DNA of 64,000 nucleotides from a virus. Below are positions 23,798-32,115 of this stretch, piece by piece. The DNA is taken from positions 1 to 64,000 of IMG/VR virus record IMGVR_UViG_3300037493_003396; one strand, written 5' to 3'. Made by a program: the position numbers and the translations under genes. The notes beneath the pieces are model-generated. The model ran no database searches. It was not told the origin of the DNA and saw only the letters and a program-made list of their open reading frames with translations. The number at the start of each line of letters is the position of its first letter. Within the stretch, counting starts at the first letter, position 1.

Positions 23798-26755
23798 ATG
23801 TTTAAAGAGATCAAAGTAAAAGCAAGTTTTAACGAAAGAACGGGGTACGGAATCCACGCGAGTCGGTTTTTTCCGGAACTGCAGAAGCTCGTTCCATCAG
23901 ATGGAACCGGCACCGTTCATATTGCGTTACTTGATACAGTCAGCGCCTCACAGGCGACAGAATTTGCTCCAAGTCCGTCAATCCTTTATAACGTATGGGA
24001 AAGTGACGAGCAACCACAAGATTTCATCGACAAATTAAAACATTATGATCAGCTATGGGTTCCGAGTGAATGGCAGAGGGCGGCTTCTATTGCCCAGGGA
24101 GTTCCGGAGGAATTTGTAAAAGTAGTTCCGGAAGGGGTTGACCCAGAGATCTATAAGCCAGTTAAAGAGGGAGAGCATAAAAGCTTTACTCACTACCCAT
24201 TTACTTTTCTTGTTTGTGGTCAGTGGCAGCACCGCAAATCAACACTTGAAATAATCCAAGCCTTTTTAAAGGCGTTTCCCGCAGAAACTTTCAGCAGATT
24301 TGACCAGGCGGAGAAAATTGTATTATATCAAGATGTACGTCTTGAGCTTTCAGTTGATACTTTATTCCCATCAGACCCTTATAAATCTACCGAGGAGAGG
24401 TTAAAAGCCTATGGCATCGATGACCCAAGAATCAGCGTTATACACTTTGAAGAGAGAGCAGACTATATCCGGAGGCTTCAATCAGCCCACTGCTTTGTGT
24501 CCTGTTCCCGTTCAGAAGGTTGGGGGTTGCCTATCGGGGAGGCAATCGCTGTCGGGTTACCTACAATCGTGGCAGATTGGGGTGGAAGTACAGAGTACGC
24601 TGGCAATGCTATTAATGTCAGGATCAAGGAATTAAGAAAACCGGAAGGGATTTATGGTGGTTGGAATGTCCCTGGGCATTGGGCAGAACCGGATTATGAT
24701 CATCTTGTTGAACAGATGAAACTTGTTTACAACACTTACCCGATTCACAAAACATTAGCTTTAGAAAACGCAGAGGTAATGCGAACGGAGTTTTCATGGA
24801 AAGCCGCTGCCGAGAAAGCCTATAAAATACTGGAAGAATTAGCGGATAAAGTTCCTCTACCTATTGAAGAAAAAATGGTTATCAGGGGAGATAGTTTCGA
24901 GAAAGACATGAGAACTCTTGCGGCTAAGAACGGAATGGAAATAACCGGCATTAAAAAGAGAAAGGCTATTTTCAGTATCGACTGCCATCCTTGCTCTCAG
25001 GAAAGAATCGATGTTTTAATCGAAACCATTAATCAGGTACGACCCTTTGGTTATCCGATACTTGTTGTAGCTCATCTACCCCTCCCAGAAGACGTTATTA
25101 AGTTATGTGACTACTACATCTACGATAAGAACGACATCATGTCAGGGGACGACCTGCCGACTTATTCACGCACAAAACCGGATGGGACGGTGGAATACAC
25201 GAAAGCCAGCAAACCCTGTCACGCACTCGCGGGTTTGTTGAACTGGCGGAATGCCATTAATTTCTGCCGCGGTCGGTGGGATTGGATTTACCAGATGAAC
25301 TCCGATGTTGAAATAGACATCAATGAGTGGATGGAGAAAGTCTATGCTTCCGACAAAGATATAATTGCTGTCCGGTGGGAAGGAGCCAAAGATACCTTTG
25401 GTGGGCAGATATGCGCCTCTAGGGTAGAAGCGATTGATAAAATATTCTTCCCTGTAGAAACATGGGAACAATTTGCGGCGACAATGAAAGAACACCGGTT
25501 CTGTTCTGAAAGAGGTTATTATAGAATAGCCGAACAGATGGGGCTGGAAAATATAGAGTTTATTGACATTGAAATGGGGAATCTGTTTGATCAGGTTGAC
25601 CGAGAAGCGTGGGGCGAAGATACTTTCCAGTATCATTTTGTTGAAGGTCCGTTTGTCCAAATTAACGGAATGTCAAAGAACGAGTACGATGTTGAATTTT
25701 CCTCAGAAAAACACACTTACAAGACCAAGTTAAAGGCGAATATGTGGTGCCGTCCGGAAGTAAAATACTATCAGGATTGGACATTAACAGTTCACCTAAA
25801 TGGGGAGTTGAAATTAGAGCATAAATTTAACCCCACTGGTCAGAAAATATTGATCTCTATGGGGTCAAAAGCTCTGGGCGATACGATTGCTTGGATGCCT
25901 TACATTGAGGAATTCAGAAAGAAACACGACTGCCATGTCGTGTGTTCGGGGTGGTGGCAAGAAATGTTCGACTATCCCGAGATTGAATTTGTGAAGCCAG
26001 GCGCTCTTATTGACGGAGTTTATGCTTCCTACGGAGTTGGTTGTTACGACGATCAGTTAAATCTGAATGTAACGAACTGGCGTTCTACAAATCTCCAACA
26101 GGTCGCGGCTGATATATTGGGGGTAGAATACAAGCCAATACGCGCCAAGTTAAAAGTCGTTCCTCATAAGAAAAAGAAAAAACCCTATATTTGTTTCTCC
26201 GAGCATTCGACCATGAGAAACAAACTCTGGAATCGTGAAGGAGCATGGCAGAAGGTTATTGATCATGTCAAGTCATTAGGAATGGACGCTATATCTATCA
26301 GCAACGAAAAGTCCGCAGTTAAAGGAGTTCTTGACCACGCCAACCAATCAATCCAAAGAAGTATTACGGACATTGATGGATGCGAGTTTTATGTCGGGTT
26401 GAATGCCGGACCTTCTTGGATAGCCTACGCTCTTGGCAAACCAGTCATAATGTTGACCGGAGTCTCAGAGGAGTGGAACGATTTCCCAAATCCTTACAGA
26501 ATAGCGATAAACAATGAAGTTTGCGGAATAGGTTGTTTTAATGACCCGACACTTCCTATAAGTAGAGACTGGTTATGGTGTCCCCGAGACAAAGACTATA
26601 TTTGCACGGGTAACATAACCGAGCAAATGGTCATGGACATGATAGATCAGGTTATGGCAGACGTTGGTGTGCCTCACCATGACAGAAAGCACATAGCCAT
26701 CGGACAGCCAAAGGTTGAGAGTAATCATCATGATGCGCCTGAAGTGGTGTGCTAG
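23798..26755 (+). CDS. three-part glycosyltransferase: GT4 + middle domain + O-heptosyltransferase-like domain
   Basis: 985 residues. The N-terminal GT4 domain (~1-350) carries FLVCGQWQHRKS and the nucleotide-sugar site SRSEGWGLPIGEAIAVGLP (~236-254). A middle region (~385-640) starts AIFSIDCHPCSQERIDVLIE and includes WDWIYQMNSDVEIDINEW, suggesting a GT2-like nucleotide-diphospho-sugar fold with a DxD-like motif. The C-terminal domain (~680-970) begins KILISMGSKALGDTIAWMPY and has GLNAGPSWIAYALGKPVIML and a cysteine-containing NNEVCGIGCFNDP, resembling 'autotransporter strand-loop-strand O-heptosyltransferases'. Such enzymes glycosylate Ser/Thr of repeat proteins. The final residues are overlapped by an antisense HNH gene. 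Confidence 0.82.
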   Translation: MFKEIKVKASFNERTGYGIHASRFFPELQKLVPSDGTGTVHIALLDTVSASQATEFAPSPSILYNVWESDEQPQDFIDKLKHYDQLWVPSEWQRAASIAQGVPEEFVKVVPEGVDPEIYKPVKEGEHKSFTHYPFTFLVCGQWQHRKSTLEIIQAFLKAFPAETFSRFDQAEKIVLYQDVRLELSVDTLFPSDPYKSTEERLKAYGIDDPRISVIHFEERADYIRRLQSAHCFVSCSRSEGWGLPIGEAIAVGLPTIVADWGGSTEYAGNAINVRIKELRKPEGIYGGWNVPGHWAEPDYDHLVEQMKLVYNTYPIHKTLALENAEVMRTEFSWKAAAEKAYKILEELADKVPLPIEEKMVIRGDSFEKDMRTLAAKNGMEITGIKKRKAIFSIDCHPCSQERIDVLIETINQVRPFGYPILVVAHLPLPEDVIKLCDYYIYDKNDIMSGDDLPTYSRTKPDGTVEYTKASKPCHALAGLLNWRNAINFCRGRWDWIYQMNSDVEIDINEWMEKVYASDKDIIAVRWEGAKDTFGGQICASRVEAIDKIFFPVETWEQFAATMKEHRFCSERGYYRIAEQMGLENIEFIDIEMGNLFDQVDREAWGEDTFQYHFVEGPFVQINGMSKNEYDVEFSSEKHTYKTKLKANMWCRPEVKYYQDWTLTVHLNGELKLEHKFNPTGQKILISMGSKALGDTIAWMPYIEEFRKKHDCHVVCSGWWQEMFDYPEIEFVKPGALIDGVYASYGVGCYDDQLNLNVTNWRSTNLQQVAADILGVEYKPIRAKLKVVPHKKKKKPYICFSEHSTMRNKLWNREGAWQKVIDHVKSLGMDAISISNEKSAVKGVLDHANQSIQRSITDIDGCEFYVGLNAGPSWIAYALGKPVIMLTGVSEEWNDFPNPYRIAINNEVCGIGCFNDPTLPISRDWLWCPRDKDYICTGNITEQMVMDMIDQVMADVGVPHHDRKHIAIGQPKVESNHHDAPEVVC

Positions 26756-27098
26756 AGGAGCAAGAACTACAATGAGAAGGTTTAATTATTATTTTTTGAC
26801 GGATAGCAGTACGAACCAATTCTCTGGCTTTGGATGCTTCCGTCCCTCTATGTTTTCTTGCAAGGGCAAGCCGGAGTTCTTTAAATTTAAGATAGGACTC
26901 TGCGCTCCGTTGACGTTCCTTTTCTCTAAATTCAGAGTCAATTCTTCTTCGGATAGCGTTTCTTTCGCGGCTGATCTGGTTGTGGTGCTCTCTATTTTTA
27001 TCTCTCCATTCCGCAGTTTCTTGGATAGCTTGCTCGCGATGTTTGTGGTAAAATCGTTTACGTCTTTCTTGGGCTTTGATATCGTCCTTGTAAAGCAT
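26652..27098 (-). CDS. HNH endonuclease, antisense to the operon
   Basis: 148 residues from an ATG at 27098 preceded by AGGAGG. A long, very basic helical N-terminus (KAQERRKRFYHKHREQA, RERNAIRRRIDSEFREKERQ) probably contacts DNA. The C-terminal zinc/HNH unit reads CSSCSSSTPLQAHHDDY and WLCAFCHGEAH. It is the only minus-strand gene in 58 kb and has its own sigma-70 promoter, so it is a self-contained mobile gene. Its 3' end overlaps the glycosyltransferase gene by 104 nt. Confidence 0.82.
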   Translation of the reverse strand: MLYKDDIKAQERRKRFYHKHREQAIQETAEWRDKNREHHNQISRERNAIRRRIDSEFREKERQRSAESYLKFKELRLALARKHRGTEASKARELVRTAIRQKIIIKPSHCSSCSSSTPLQAHHDDYSQPLAVRWLCAFCHGEAHQRLP

Positions 27099-27122
27099 AA
27101 ATGTTCCTCCTTTTTTGGTTAT

Positions 27123-27151
27123 ATTATACATGGGTGGGAATGTAATGTCAA
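27123..27151 (-). promoter_or_regulatory. consensus sigma-70 promoter for the antisense HNH gene
   Basis: On the minus strand TTGACA (27151-27146), a 17-nt spacer and TATAAT (27128-27123): both hexamers are perfect consensus. Transcription would begin about 20 nt before the HNH ribosome site and run against the virion operon. Confidence 0.88.
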
Positions 27152-27372
27152 GATTTAAAATGGGAGAAAAAGATGGCGGAGAAAAAACATTTAACACAAG
27201 TCCATTAAGTGACCCGAGGGCGGAGGATTCAAACTATCTTCCGTTTGATATTCCGATTGGGAAAGCAAAAGATTACCCTGATACTCCGGAAGGTCGAAAG
27301 AAGATGTTTAATGTTTTAAAAATGATACGAAAAGACAATAATCCCAATAATGGTTTTGGGATTGGAGGATAG
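27145..27372 (+). CDS. hypothetical protein, 75 aa
   Basis: MSRFKMGEKDGGEKTFNTSP, then a Pro/Asp-rich segment and a helix RKKMFNVLKMIRKDNN ending GFGIGG. GTGGG precedes the ATG at 27145; an upstream in-frame start at 27115 is less likely because it lies in the antisense promoter. A similar GNFGIG ending closes the protein at 33596-33970, suggesting that both belong to the same virion sub-assembly. Confidence 0.6.
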   Translation: MSRFKMGEKDGGEKTFNTSPLSDPRAEDSNYLPFDIPIGKAKDYPDTPEGRKKMFNVLKMIRKDNNPNNGFGIGG

Positions 27373-27373
27373 T

Positions 27374-28279
27374 ATGGCAGAGCAGATTTACAGCTTGGCG
27401 TATTTTACCGGAATAAATACTGTTGATGATTCTGTCAGAATGGCTCCGGTTCCGGTTGAAGCAGGCGGAATTAAGTCTGCTTATTCCCTAACTTCTGCTG
27501 TTAATGTGGACATAGACAATTCTTACGCCTTGAAGAGCCGAGCCGGATGCACAAAGAAAATATCAGGAACGAATATTCATAGTTTGTGGAGCCGGAAAGA
27601 ATATGGGTTTTATCTTGACGGAAGTAGTCTTTACCTCCTCAACCCAGACTACACAACGTCATTACTATTGTCATCGCTCAGTTTAGATCGAATGTCTTAT
27701 GTTGCTGTTAATGATAGGGTTTACATGACCAATGGAACGTACATAGGTTATTATGATGGGACGATGCACAGCCTATCAGTTCCTACGCAAACGTACAAAA
27801 GACCGTTACCGGCGGGGCAGTTGATCGCCTACATAAAAGGAACTTTGATGGTTGCCTCTGGGAAAGTTGTTTATCTCTCAGATGCGTTATGCGATCATTA
27901 TGACGAAAGAAGTGGGTTCAGAGTTTTCGAAAATAATGTTTTAATGTTACGACCGGTGGATGACGGGGTTTATGTTTCCGATGGCTCAACTTGGTATTTA
28001 GTTGAAAGAAGCGATGACCCTGCTGAGTATAAAAAAGAATACATAAATAGTATCGGGGTAGTCCCCTTTTCGGACGTTGTTGTAGACGGCGCTTACGTTG
28101 GGAAGGGTGTTGAGGGGAAAGTCGCTCTATGGGCAACCGATGAAGGGATTTGCATGGGGGATAACAAAGGCGGAGTGAAACTATTAACTCCGAATTATTT
28201 GATGAAACAACTCGGCAGAGGTGCCGCAATGATCAGAAATCTAAACGGGCAAGTTCATTATATTGCGACTATGAGGTGA
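27374..28279 (+). CDS. tail protein, β-propeller-like
   Basis: 301 residues; GGAGGATAGT precedes the ATG at 27374. It has repeated β-hairpin motifs: KEYGFYLDGSSLYLLN, VAVNDRVYMTNGTYIGYYDG, VYVSDGSTWYLVERS, VALWATDEGICMGDNKGG. Repeated 'YVSDG.TWY' units are typical of propeller-type tail tube/nozzle proteins of podovirus-like phages. N-terminus contains NVDIDNSYALKSRAGCTKK, a common start for such proteins. Confidence 0.6.
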   Translation: MAEQIYSLAYFTGINTVDDSVRMAPVPVEAGGIKSAYSLTSAVNVDIDNSYALKSRAGCTKKISGTNIHSLWSRKEYGFYLDGSSLYLLNPDYTTSLLLSSLSLDRMSYVAVNDRVYMTNGTYIGYYDGTMHSLSVPTQTYKRPLPAGQLIAYIKGTLMVASGKVVYLSDALCDHYDERSGFRVFENNVLMLRPVDDGVYVSDGSTWYLVERSDDPAEYKKEYINSIGVVPFSDVVVDGAYVGKGVEGKVALWATDEGICMGDNKGGVKLLTPNYLMKQLGRGAAMIRNLNGQVHYIATMR

Positions 28280-28282
28280 TTT

Positions 28283-28603
28283 ATGGCAGAAGGAATTGGA
28301 GGGTATGACCCTAAAACGGGTAAAATCAAATCAGCTTTCGACTTTGACAAAATAGAGGCGGAGGCGAAGGCTTCTGTTAAGCCCCGAGTCAAGAAATGGT
28401 GGGAGCCCCCAGTTGATGCAGTCTATGGAAAGATTCAGGAAGCAAAAGCGGGAATTGGTGATATGACAGATAGGGCGGGGAAATTATGGTCGGAAGCAAC
28501 GGCAGAAACTCCAAGGGAAGAACCTTCTCCGACTATTAACATAGACGAAAAGAAACAGTTAAAAGAGTTTGAAGATGAAGAAAAGAAGAAAAACAACAAA
28601 TAG
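28283..28603 (+). CDS. hypothetical protein, 106 aa
   Basis: MAEGIGGYDPKTGKIKSAFD, a helical, charged protein with KWWEPPVDAVYGKIQEAKAG and a Lys/Glu-rich C-terminus. Likely an intrinsically flexible virion accessory protein. Unrecognised. Confidence 0.6.
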   Translation: MAEGIGGYDPKTGKIKSAFDFDKIEAEAKASVKPRVKKWWEPPVDAVYGKIQEAKAGIGDMTDRAGKLWSEATAETPREEPSPTINIDEKKQLKEFEDEEKKKNNK

Positions 28604-28615
28604 GAGGAAAGTATT

Positions 28616-29062
28616 ATGTGTGCATTGCGTTTATCAACAGGCTTAAGATCGGGAATAGCGGGAACATTGGGACTTCAAACAATGCTCCAGGGCGGACACA
28701 TTGACATTTATTCAGGCGGTCAACCGGCTTCCGCAGATTACGCAGAGACAGGGGTAAAATTAGTAAGAATCACTGTCGCAAGTGGTGATGTGGCTACAGC
28801 GGGATTGGCTTTTACCGCCGCAACTTTAGGCATACTGGGGAAGAGTGGGACGACATGGTCGGGTATCGCTTCCGTAGCAGGCGTGGCGGGTTATTTCCGG
28901 TTTTATTGCACAGCGGGTACTTCCGGTTCGTCGGCTACCGACAGGAGAGTTGACGGAAATGTAGGAGTTAGCGGATCTGACCTTGTCTTGGCGAATACTT
29001 CTCTGGTCGCGGGTGCAACTTTGACGGTTGATACATTTGCTCTGACAGTACCTAGCGCATAA
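28616..29062 (+). CDS. virion surface protein A of a tandem pair
   Basis: 148 residues: LRSGIAGTLGLQTMLQGGHIDIYSGGQPA, then VRITVASGDVATAG, AGYFRFYCTAGTSGSSATDR and a β-rich end. The 'IDIYSGGQPASAD' motif recurs as 'LRIYSGAAPATAD' in the next gene, so the two are paralogues. AGGAGG upstream. Function unknown; probably decoration or tail. Confidence 0.65.
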   Translation: MCALRLSTGLRSGIAGTLGLQTMLQGGHIDIYSGGQPASADYAETGVKLVRITVASGDVATAGLAFTAATLGILGKSGTTWSGIASVAGVAGYFRFYCTAGTSGSSATDRRVDGNVGVSGSDLVLANTSLVAGATLTVDTFALTVPSA

Positions 29063-29071
29063 GGAGGGCTT

Positions 29072-29512
29072 ATGGCTTATCGAATTAATGGTCCTTTGCG
29101 GTCATTGATGGTTGACGTCGTGACGGCTAGACTTTCAGGAACAAACGGTACTGCCGGAACTCAGGGGATGTTGCGCATTTACAGCGGTGCAGCTCCGGCT
29201 ACAGCTGACGAAGCCCCGGGTGCTAATAATGTTCTTCTTGTTTCAATCGCGAGTAATGCGGCGGGAACTGGAATCAACTGGTCGTCTGGTACCAATGGAA
29301 CCGCAGTAGCAAGCAGGGCTCAGTATCTTGGGACGGCGGCGACTTCGGGCATTGCCCAATGGGGCAGATTATCAGGAACAGACGGGACTGGATACGTCGT
29401 TCAGGGAGATGTTGGCACTTCGGCAACGTCGGCATTTATTATTAATTCAGTTACTATTGCCGCATTGTCTGTTGTTTCAATGAACTCAATGACGATGATT
29501 CAAGATGGGTAA
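29072..29512 (+). CDS. virion surface protein B, paralogue of the preceding gene
   Basis: 146 residues with the same layout: LRSLMVDVVTARLSGTNG, then MLRIYSGAAPATADEAPG, ATSGIAQWGRLSGTDGTG and DVGTSATSAF. Divergence is high outside the motif. Many Gly-Thr pairs lie in predicted loops. AGGAGG upstream. Confidence 0.65.
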   Translation: MAYRINGPLRSLMVDVVTARLSGTNGTAGTQGMLRIYSGAAPATADEAPGANNVLLVSIASNAAGTGINWSSGTNGTAVASRAQYLGTAATSGIAQWGRLSGTDGTGYVVQGDVGTSATSAFIINSVTIAALSVVSMNSMTMIQDG

Positions 29513-29524
29513 ACAGGAGGAGTA

Positions 29525-30481
29525 ATGGCAAATTCTGTTGCTGGTTTAGTTTATATTCCCACTGTAATAACTGTATCTGAGATAGTAAACGCTCAGACCT
29601 CAACTCTAGAATGTACTCTTGCGCCCATGCTTATAACGGCGGAAGGAGGAGGAGAGGCATCATTATCTCTTCCCCTATTGACTATTGAGAGCACAGGGAA
29701 AGCTGATTATATCGCTTCTCTAAGTAGGTCGCTTCCGGCAATCACGGTGTCTGGTCGAATTCTCTCTGAAGGAAGAGCCGAGATAAGTGTCTCACTCCCG
29801 TTGCTCACGATATCAAGTACTGGCAAACAAAGCGGGATTTCTAGCCTTTCACAATCTATTCCATCGCTGAAACTTACTTCATCGGCTATAAATGGGTATC
29901 TCGCAAGGTTATCAGAGGAATTAGGCGCTTTAACGATATCCAGTTCCTCTTATTGGCTGAAGGGTGGGTCTATAAGTGAAAGTCTACCCGCGATAAGACT
30001 TTTATCGGCAGGCGGATTAAGCGCTACGATTGTGGCAATCGTTATGAATACAAAGAATCTAGCACTAACCGAATACGAAAGTTTCTCATATAATAGTCTT
30101 TGTTTCCTTGATGATACCCCTATCGGTGCAAAAGCAGACGGCATATACGAACTGACAGGAACCTCCGACAATGGTGTGAATATTGCGTGGAAATTCAAAA
30201 CCGGCAAACTCGACATCGATAAAGAAAGAACCAAACGAGTAAGGGATGTGTGGATTTCTTATAAGCCATCGGGAGAACTTATACTGACTGTGGATGATGG
30301 GGAAAACGAATACGAATACGATGTTGAGTCATATAAACAGATTGATAACGCAGTAAGGGTAAAGCTGGGGAAGGGATTTTCAAACCGATTCCTCCAACTT
30401 GAACTGGAAAACGTAAGCGGAGAAACATTTAATTTAGATCACATTAGACTTTTTGCGGAACAAACAGGTAAAAACAGATGA
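29525..30481 (+). CDS. virion protein with tandem β-repeats, 318 aa
   Basis: Residues ~30-165 contain about five repeats of the type SLSLPLLTIESTGKADYIAS / SVSLPLLTISSTGKQSGISS, about 32-35 residues each. The C-terminal half (IYELTGTSDNGVNIAWKFKTG) resembles a β-sandwich domain found in podovirus tail proteins. Probably a spike or fibre component. Confidence 0.65.
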   Translation: MANSVAGLVYIPTVITVSEIVNAQTSTLECTLAPMLITAEGGGEASLSLPLLTIESTGKADYIASLSRSLPAITVSGRILSEGRAEISVSLPLLTISSTGKQSGISSLSQSIPSLKLTSSAINGYLARLSEELGALTISSSSYWLKGGSISESLPAIRLLSAGGLSATIVAIVMNTKNLALTEYESFSYNSLCFLDDTPIGAKADGIYELTGTSDNGVNIAWKFKTGKLDIDKERTKRVRDVWISYKPSGELILTVDDGENEYEYDVESYKQIDNAVRVKLGKGFSNRFLQLELENVSGETFNLDHIRLFAEQTGKNR

Positions 30482-31311
30482 ACTTTTCTGACAGGCAGAG
30501 ATCGTTGATGAGCGGAGTTTTACCTAGCAGAACTAATGGAGTTTCTTTCTATTTGTCCCAAATCAATGAAAATAGTAATGTTGATCAGAATGAGTTTATG
30601 TCCGGAGATATAAGAGTTAAAAATATAGATTTAATCGAACAAGTTTTTAAATACACAAAAGATGGACGTTTAATGCAAGATGGTGTTCATTATCCAGGGG
30701 AAGAAGATTACGACCATCCAGGGGGAAACGCCGGGACAGCTGGGGGTGACACCGGAGGGGGAGGTGGGGGAACCCAGCCTTCTTGTAATCCTGAGACAAG
30801 GATTGAGTTCACAACGGAATTTATGGGTGTTGGTGAAGTACAACCTCTGTCTGTGCATAATGCTGTATCAGGGGTTACCTACCAATGGGAAGTCTCGGGA
30901 GGTGGGACGCTTGTGGGAACGGGTATAAGTGTTCTTTATGTTGCTCCGGATTCAAACCCTGACTGTATTCTTGAACCAAGAATTAAATTATCTTGTAATG
31001 GTACGGTTTATGATGTGTTGGGGATTACTATTAATGCTATAAACCCTCCCGTAGCCGCTGGTTATGTATGTGTAGACTTAGGTCCAGGCGCCTATGGATA
31101 CACATGGAGCCAAGTTACAACGGTGTATTGTAGTAGTTATAGGACAGTTGGGAATCCAATACTGATCCCCACCGGGTGTGTGGGTTCCGGTATATGTTCG
31201 GGATCGCAGGAAACAGGAACACCGTTCTGTTGTGATCATACTGGGAAATGGCTTTATGGTACAACAATAACTATGAAAGAGGCGGGATGTTGTCCTGTGC
31301 TGGGTTGCTAA
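30478..31311 (+). CDS. cysteine-rich Ig-like adhesin protein, 277 aa
   Basis: The first 80 residues lack Cys. A Gly-rich hinge follows (GGNAGTAGGDTGGGGGG). Then an Ig-like β-domain (HNAVSGVTYQWEVSGGGTLV) and a Cys-rich end with 13 Cys from CNPET onward, including CCDHTGKW and AGCCPVLGC. Disulphides would have to form outside the cytoplasm or after lysis. Overlaps the previous gene by ATGA. Likely a surface-exposed binding protein. Confidence 0.65.
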   Translation: MNFSDRQRSLMSGVLPSRTNGVSFYLSQINENSNVDQNEFMSGDIRVKNIDLIEQVFKYTKDGRLMQDGVHYPGEEDYDHPGGNAGTAGGDTGGGGGGTQPSCNPETRIEFTTEFMGVGEVQPLSVHNAVSGVTYQWEVSGGGTLVGTGISVLYVAPDSNPDCILEPRIKLSCNGTVYDVLGITINAINPPVAAGYVCVDLGPGAYGYTWSQVTTVYCSSYRTVGNPILIPTGCVGSGICSGSQETGTPFCCDHTGKWLYGTTITMKEAGCCPVLGC

Positions 31312-31658
31312 TGAATAGACAGAATATTATAAGTAAAGCAATGACTCTCTATGGGGGAGAAACCGGTAATAATATCGCCGAGGCGTTGGCACTGTATTTG
31401 CAAAACAATGCCACAGCGGAAGAACAGATACCTTTAACAATAACAAATGCACCCGAAATGACCGCGCTTGTGGTTGAGTTATCTTTTAGTAGACCCATAT
31501 GTGAAGACTGCGGTGGGGAATTGGGATTACTACGAAACGTAAGGGGTATTGATGGAACGATATACACGACAGCCTGGACTTGTAGATGTGGAAGAATAGA
31601 ATATAGTGAAAAATCTGTAGAAGAATGGACGGAGATACTTCGTGAAAATAGGGAATAA
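31311..31658 (+). CDS. zinc-ribbon protein, 115 aa
   Basis: The ATG at 31311 overlaps the previous stop (TAATG). A helical N-terminus (ISKAMTLYGGETGNNIAEAL) precedes a zinc ribbon CEDCGGELGLL...WTCRCG. Role unknown. Confidence 0.6.
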   Translation: MNRQNIISKAMTLYGGETGNNIAEALALYLQNNATAEEQIPLTITNAPEMTALVVELSFSRPICEDCGGELGLLRNVRGIDGTIYTTAWTCRCGRIEYSEKSVEEWTEILRENRE

Positions 31659-31797
31659 AACATACGAACAAAAATCAAATGTTACCGAACATAAATGCCC
31701 TTTATGCGATAAGGGATTAAGGTATAAACCTCCTTGTTGCTCGGATAAACAGGCATGGTTAATTTGTCAATGTGGTTATAAGAGGAAGTATGATTAA
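31642..31797 (+). CDS. small zinc-ribbon protein, 51 aa
   Basis: GTG start with GGAGA seven nt upstream. The product holds CPLCDKGLRYKPPCC and ICQCG, a compact zinc ribbon related in style to the preceding gene. It overlaps both neighbours (17 and 8 nt), typical of translational coupling. Confidence 0.6.
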   Translation: MKIGNKTYEQKSNVTEHKCPLCDKGLRYKPPCCSDKQAWLICQCGYKRKYD

Positions 31798-32113
31798 ATT
31801 TTTATTGTGTGCATTATTAATAGAGGCTTTGGTGGAATTGTTTTTTAAGGCGGCTCCGCTTCAGGGAATCCGTCGATGGATTATATCGAAAACGCCTTTT
31901 TTGGAGATAGAAGAACAGCATCTTTTTGAGTGTAAATATTGTACGTCTTTTTGGGTGTCAGTTTTTGTTGTTTTAGTGATGGTATTTTTGGACAATATAG
32001 TAACAAGAACCATCGGGTTTATCATAATAGTTGCAAGATTAAGTAATTTCGTGCATATTACATATAGTGTTGTATTTAATACCACAATGAATCTGGTATT
32101 ACGGAGGAAGTAA
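31790..32113 (+). CDS. membrane protein, DUF1360-like
   Basis: 107 residues; the ATG at 31790 has AGAGGAAG upstream. Three hydrophobic segments: MIKFLLCALLIEALVELFF, SFWVSVFVVLVMVFL and IGFIIIVARLSNFVHI. The motif FECKYCTSFWV (CxxC before the second helix) recalls DUF1360-type small membrane proteins, some linked to sporulation or phage membranes. Function unknown. Confidence 0.55.
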   Translation: MIKFLLCALLIEALVELFFKAAPLQGIRRWIISKTPFLEIEEQHLFECKYCTSFWVSVFVVLVMVFLDNIVTRTIGFIIIVARLSNFVHITYSVVFNTTMNLVLRRK

Positions 32114-32115
32114 TT

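Noticed and set aside
26715-27158. Plus-strand frame opposite the HNH gene
   Set aside because: Antisense shadow of a clear HNH/zinc protein that has its own promoter and ribosome site.
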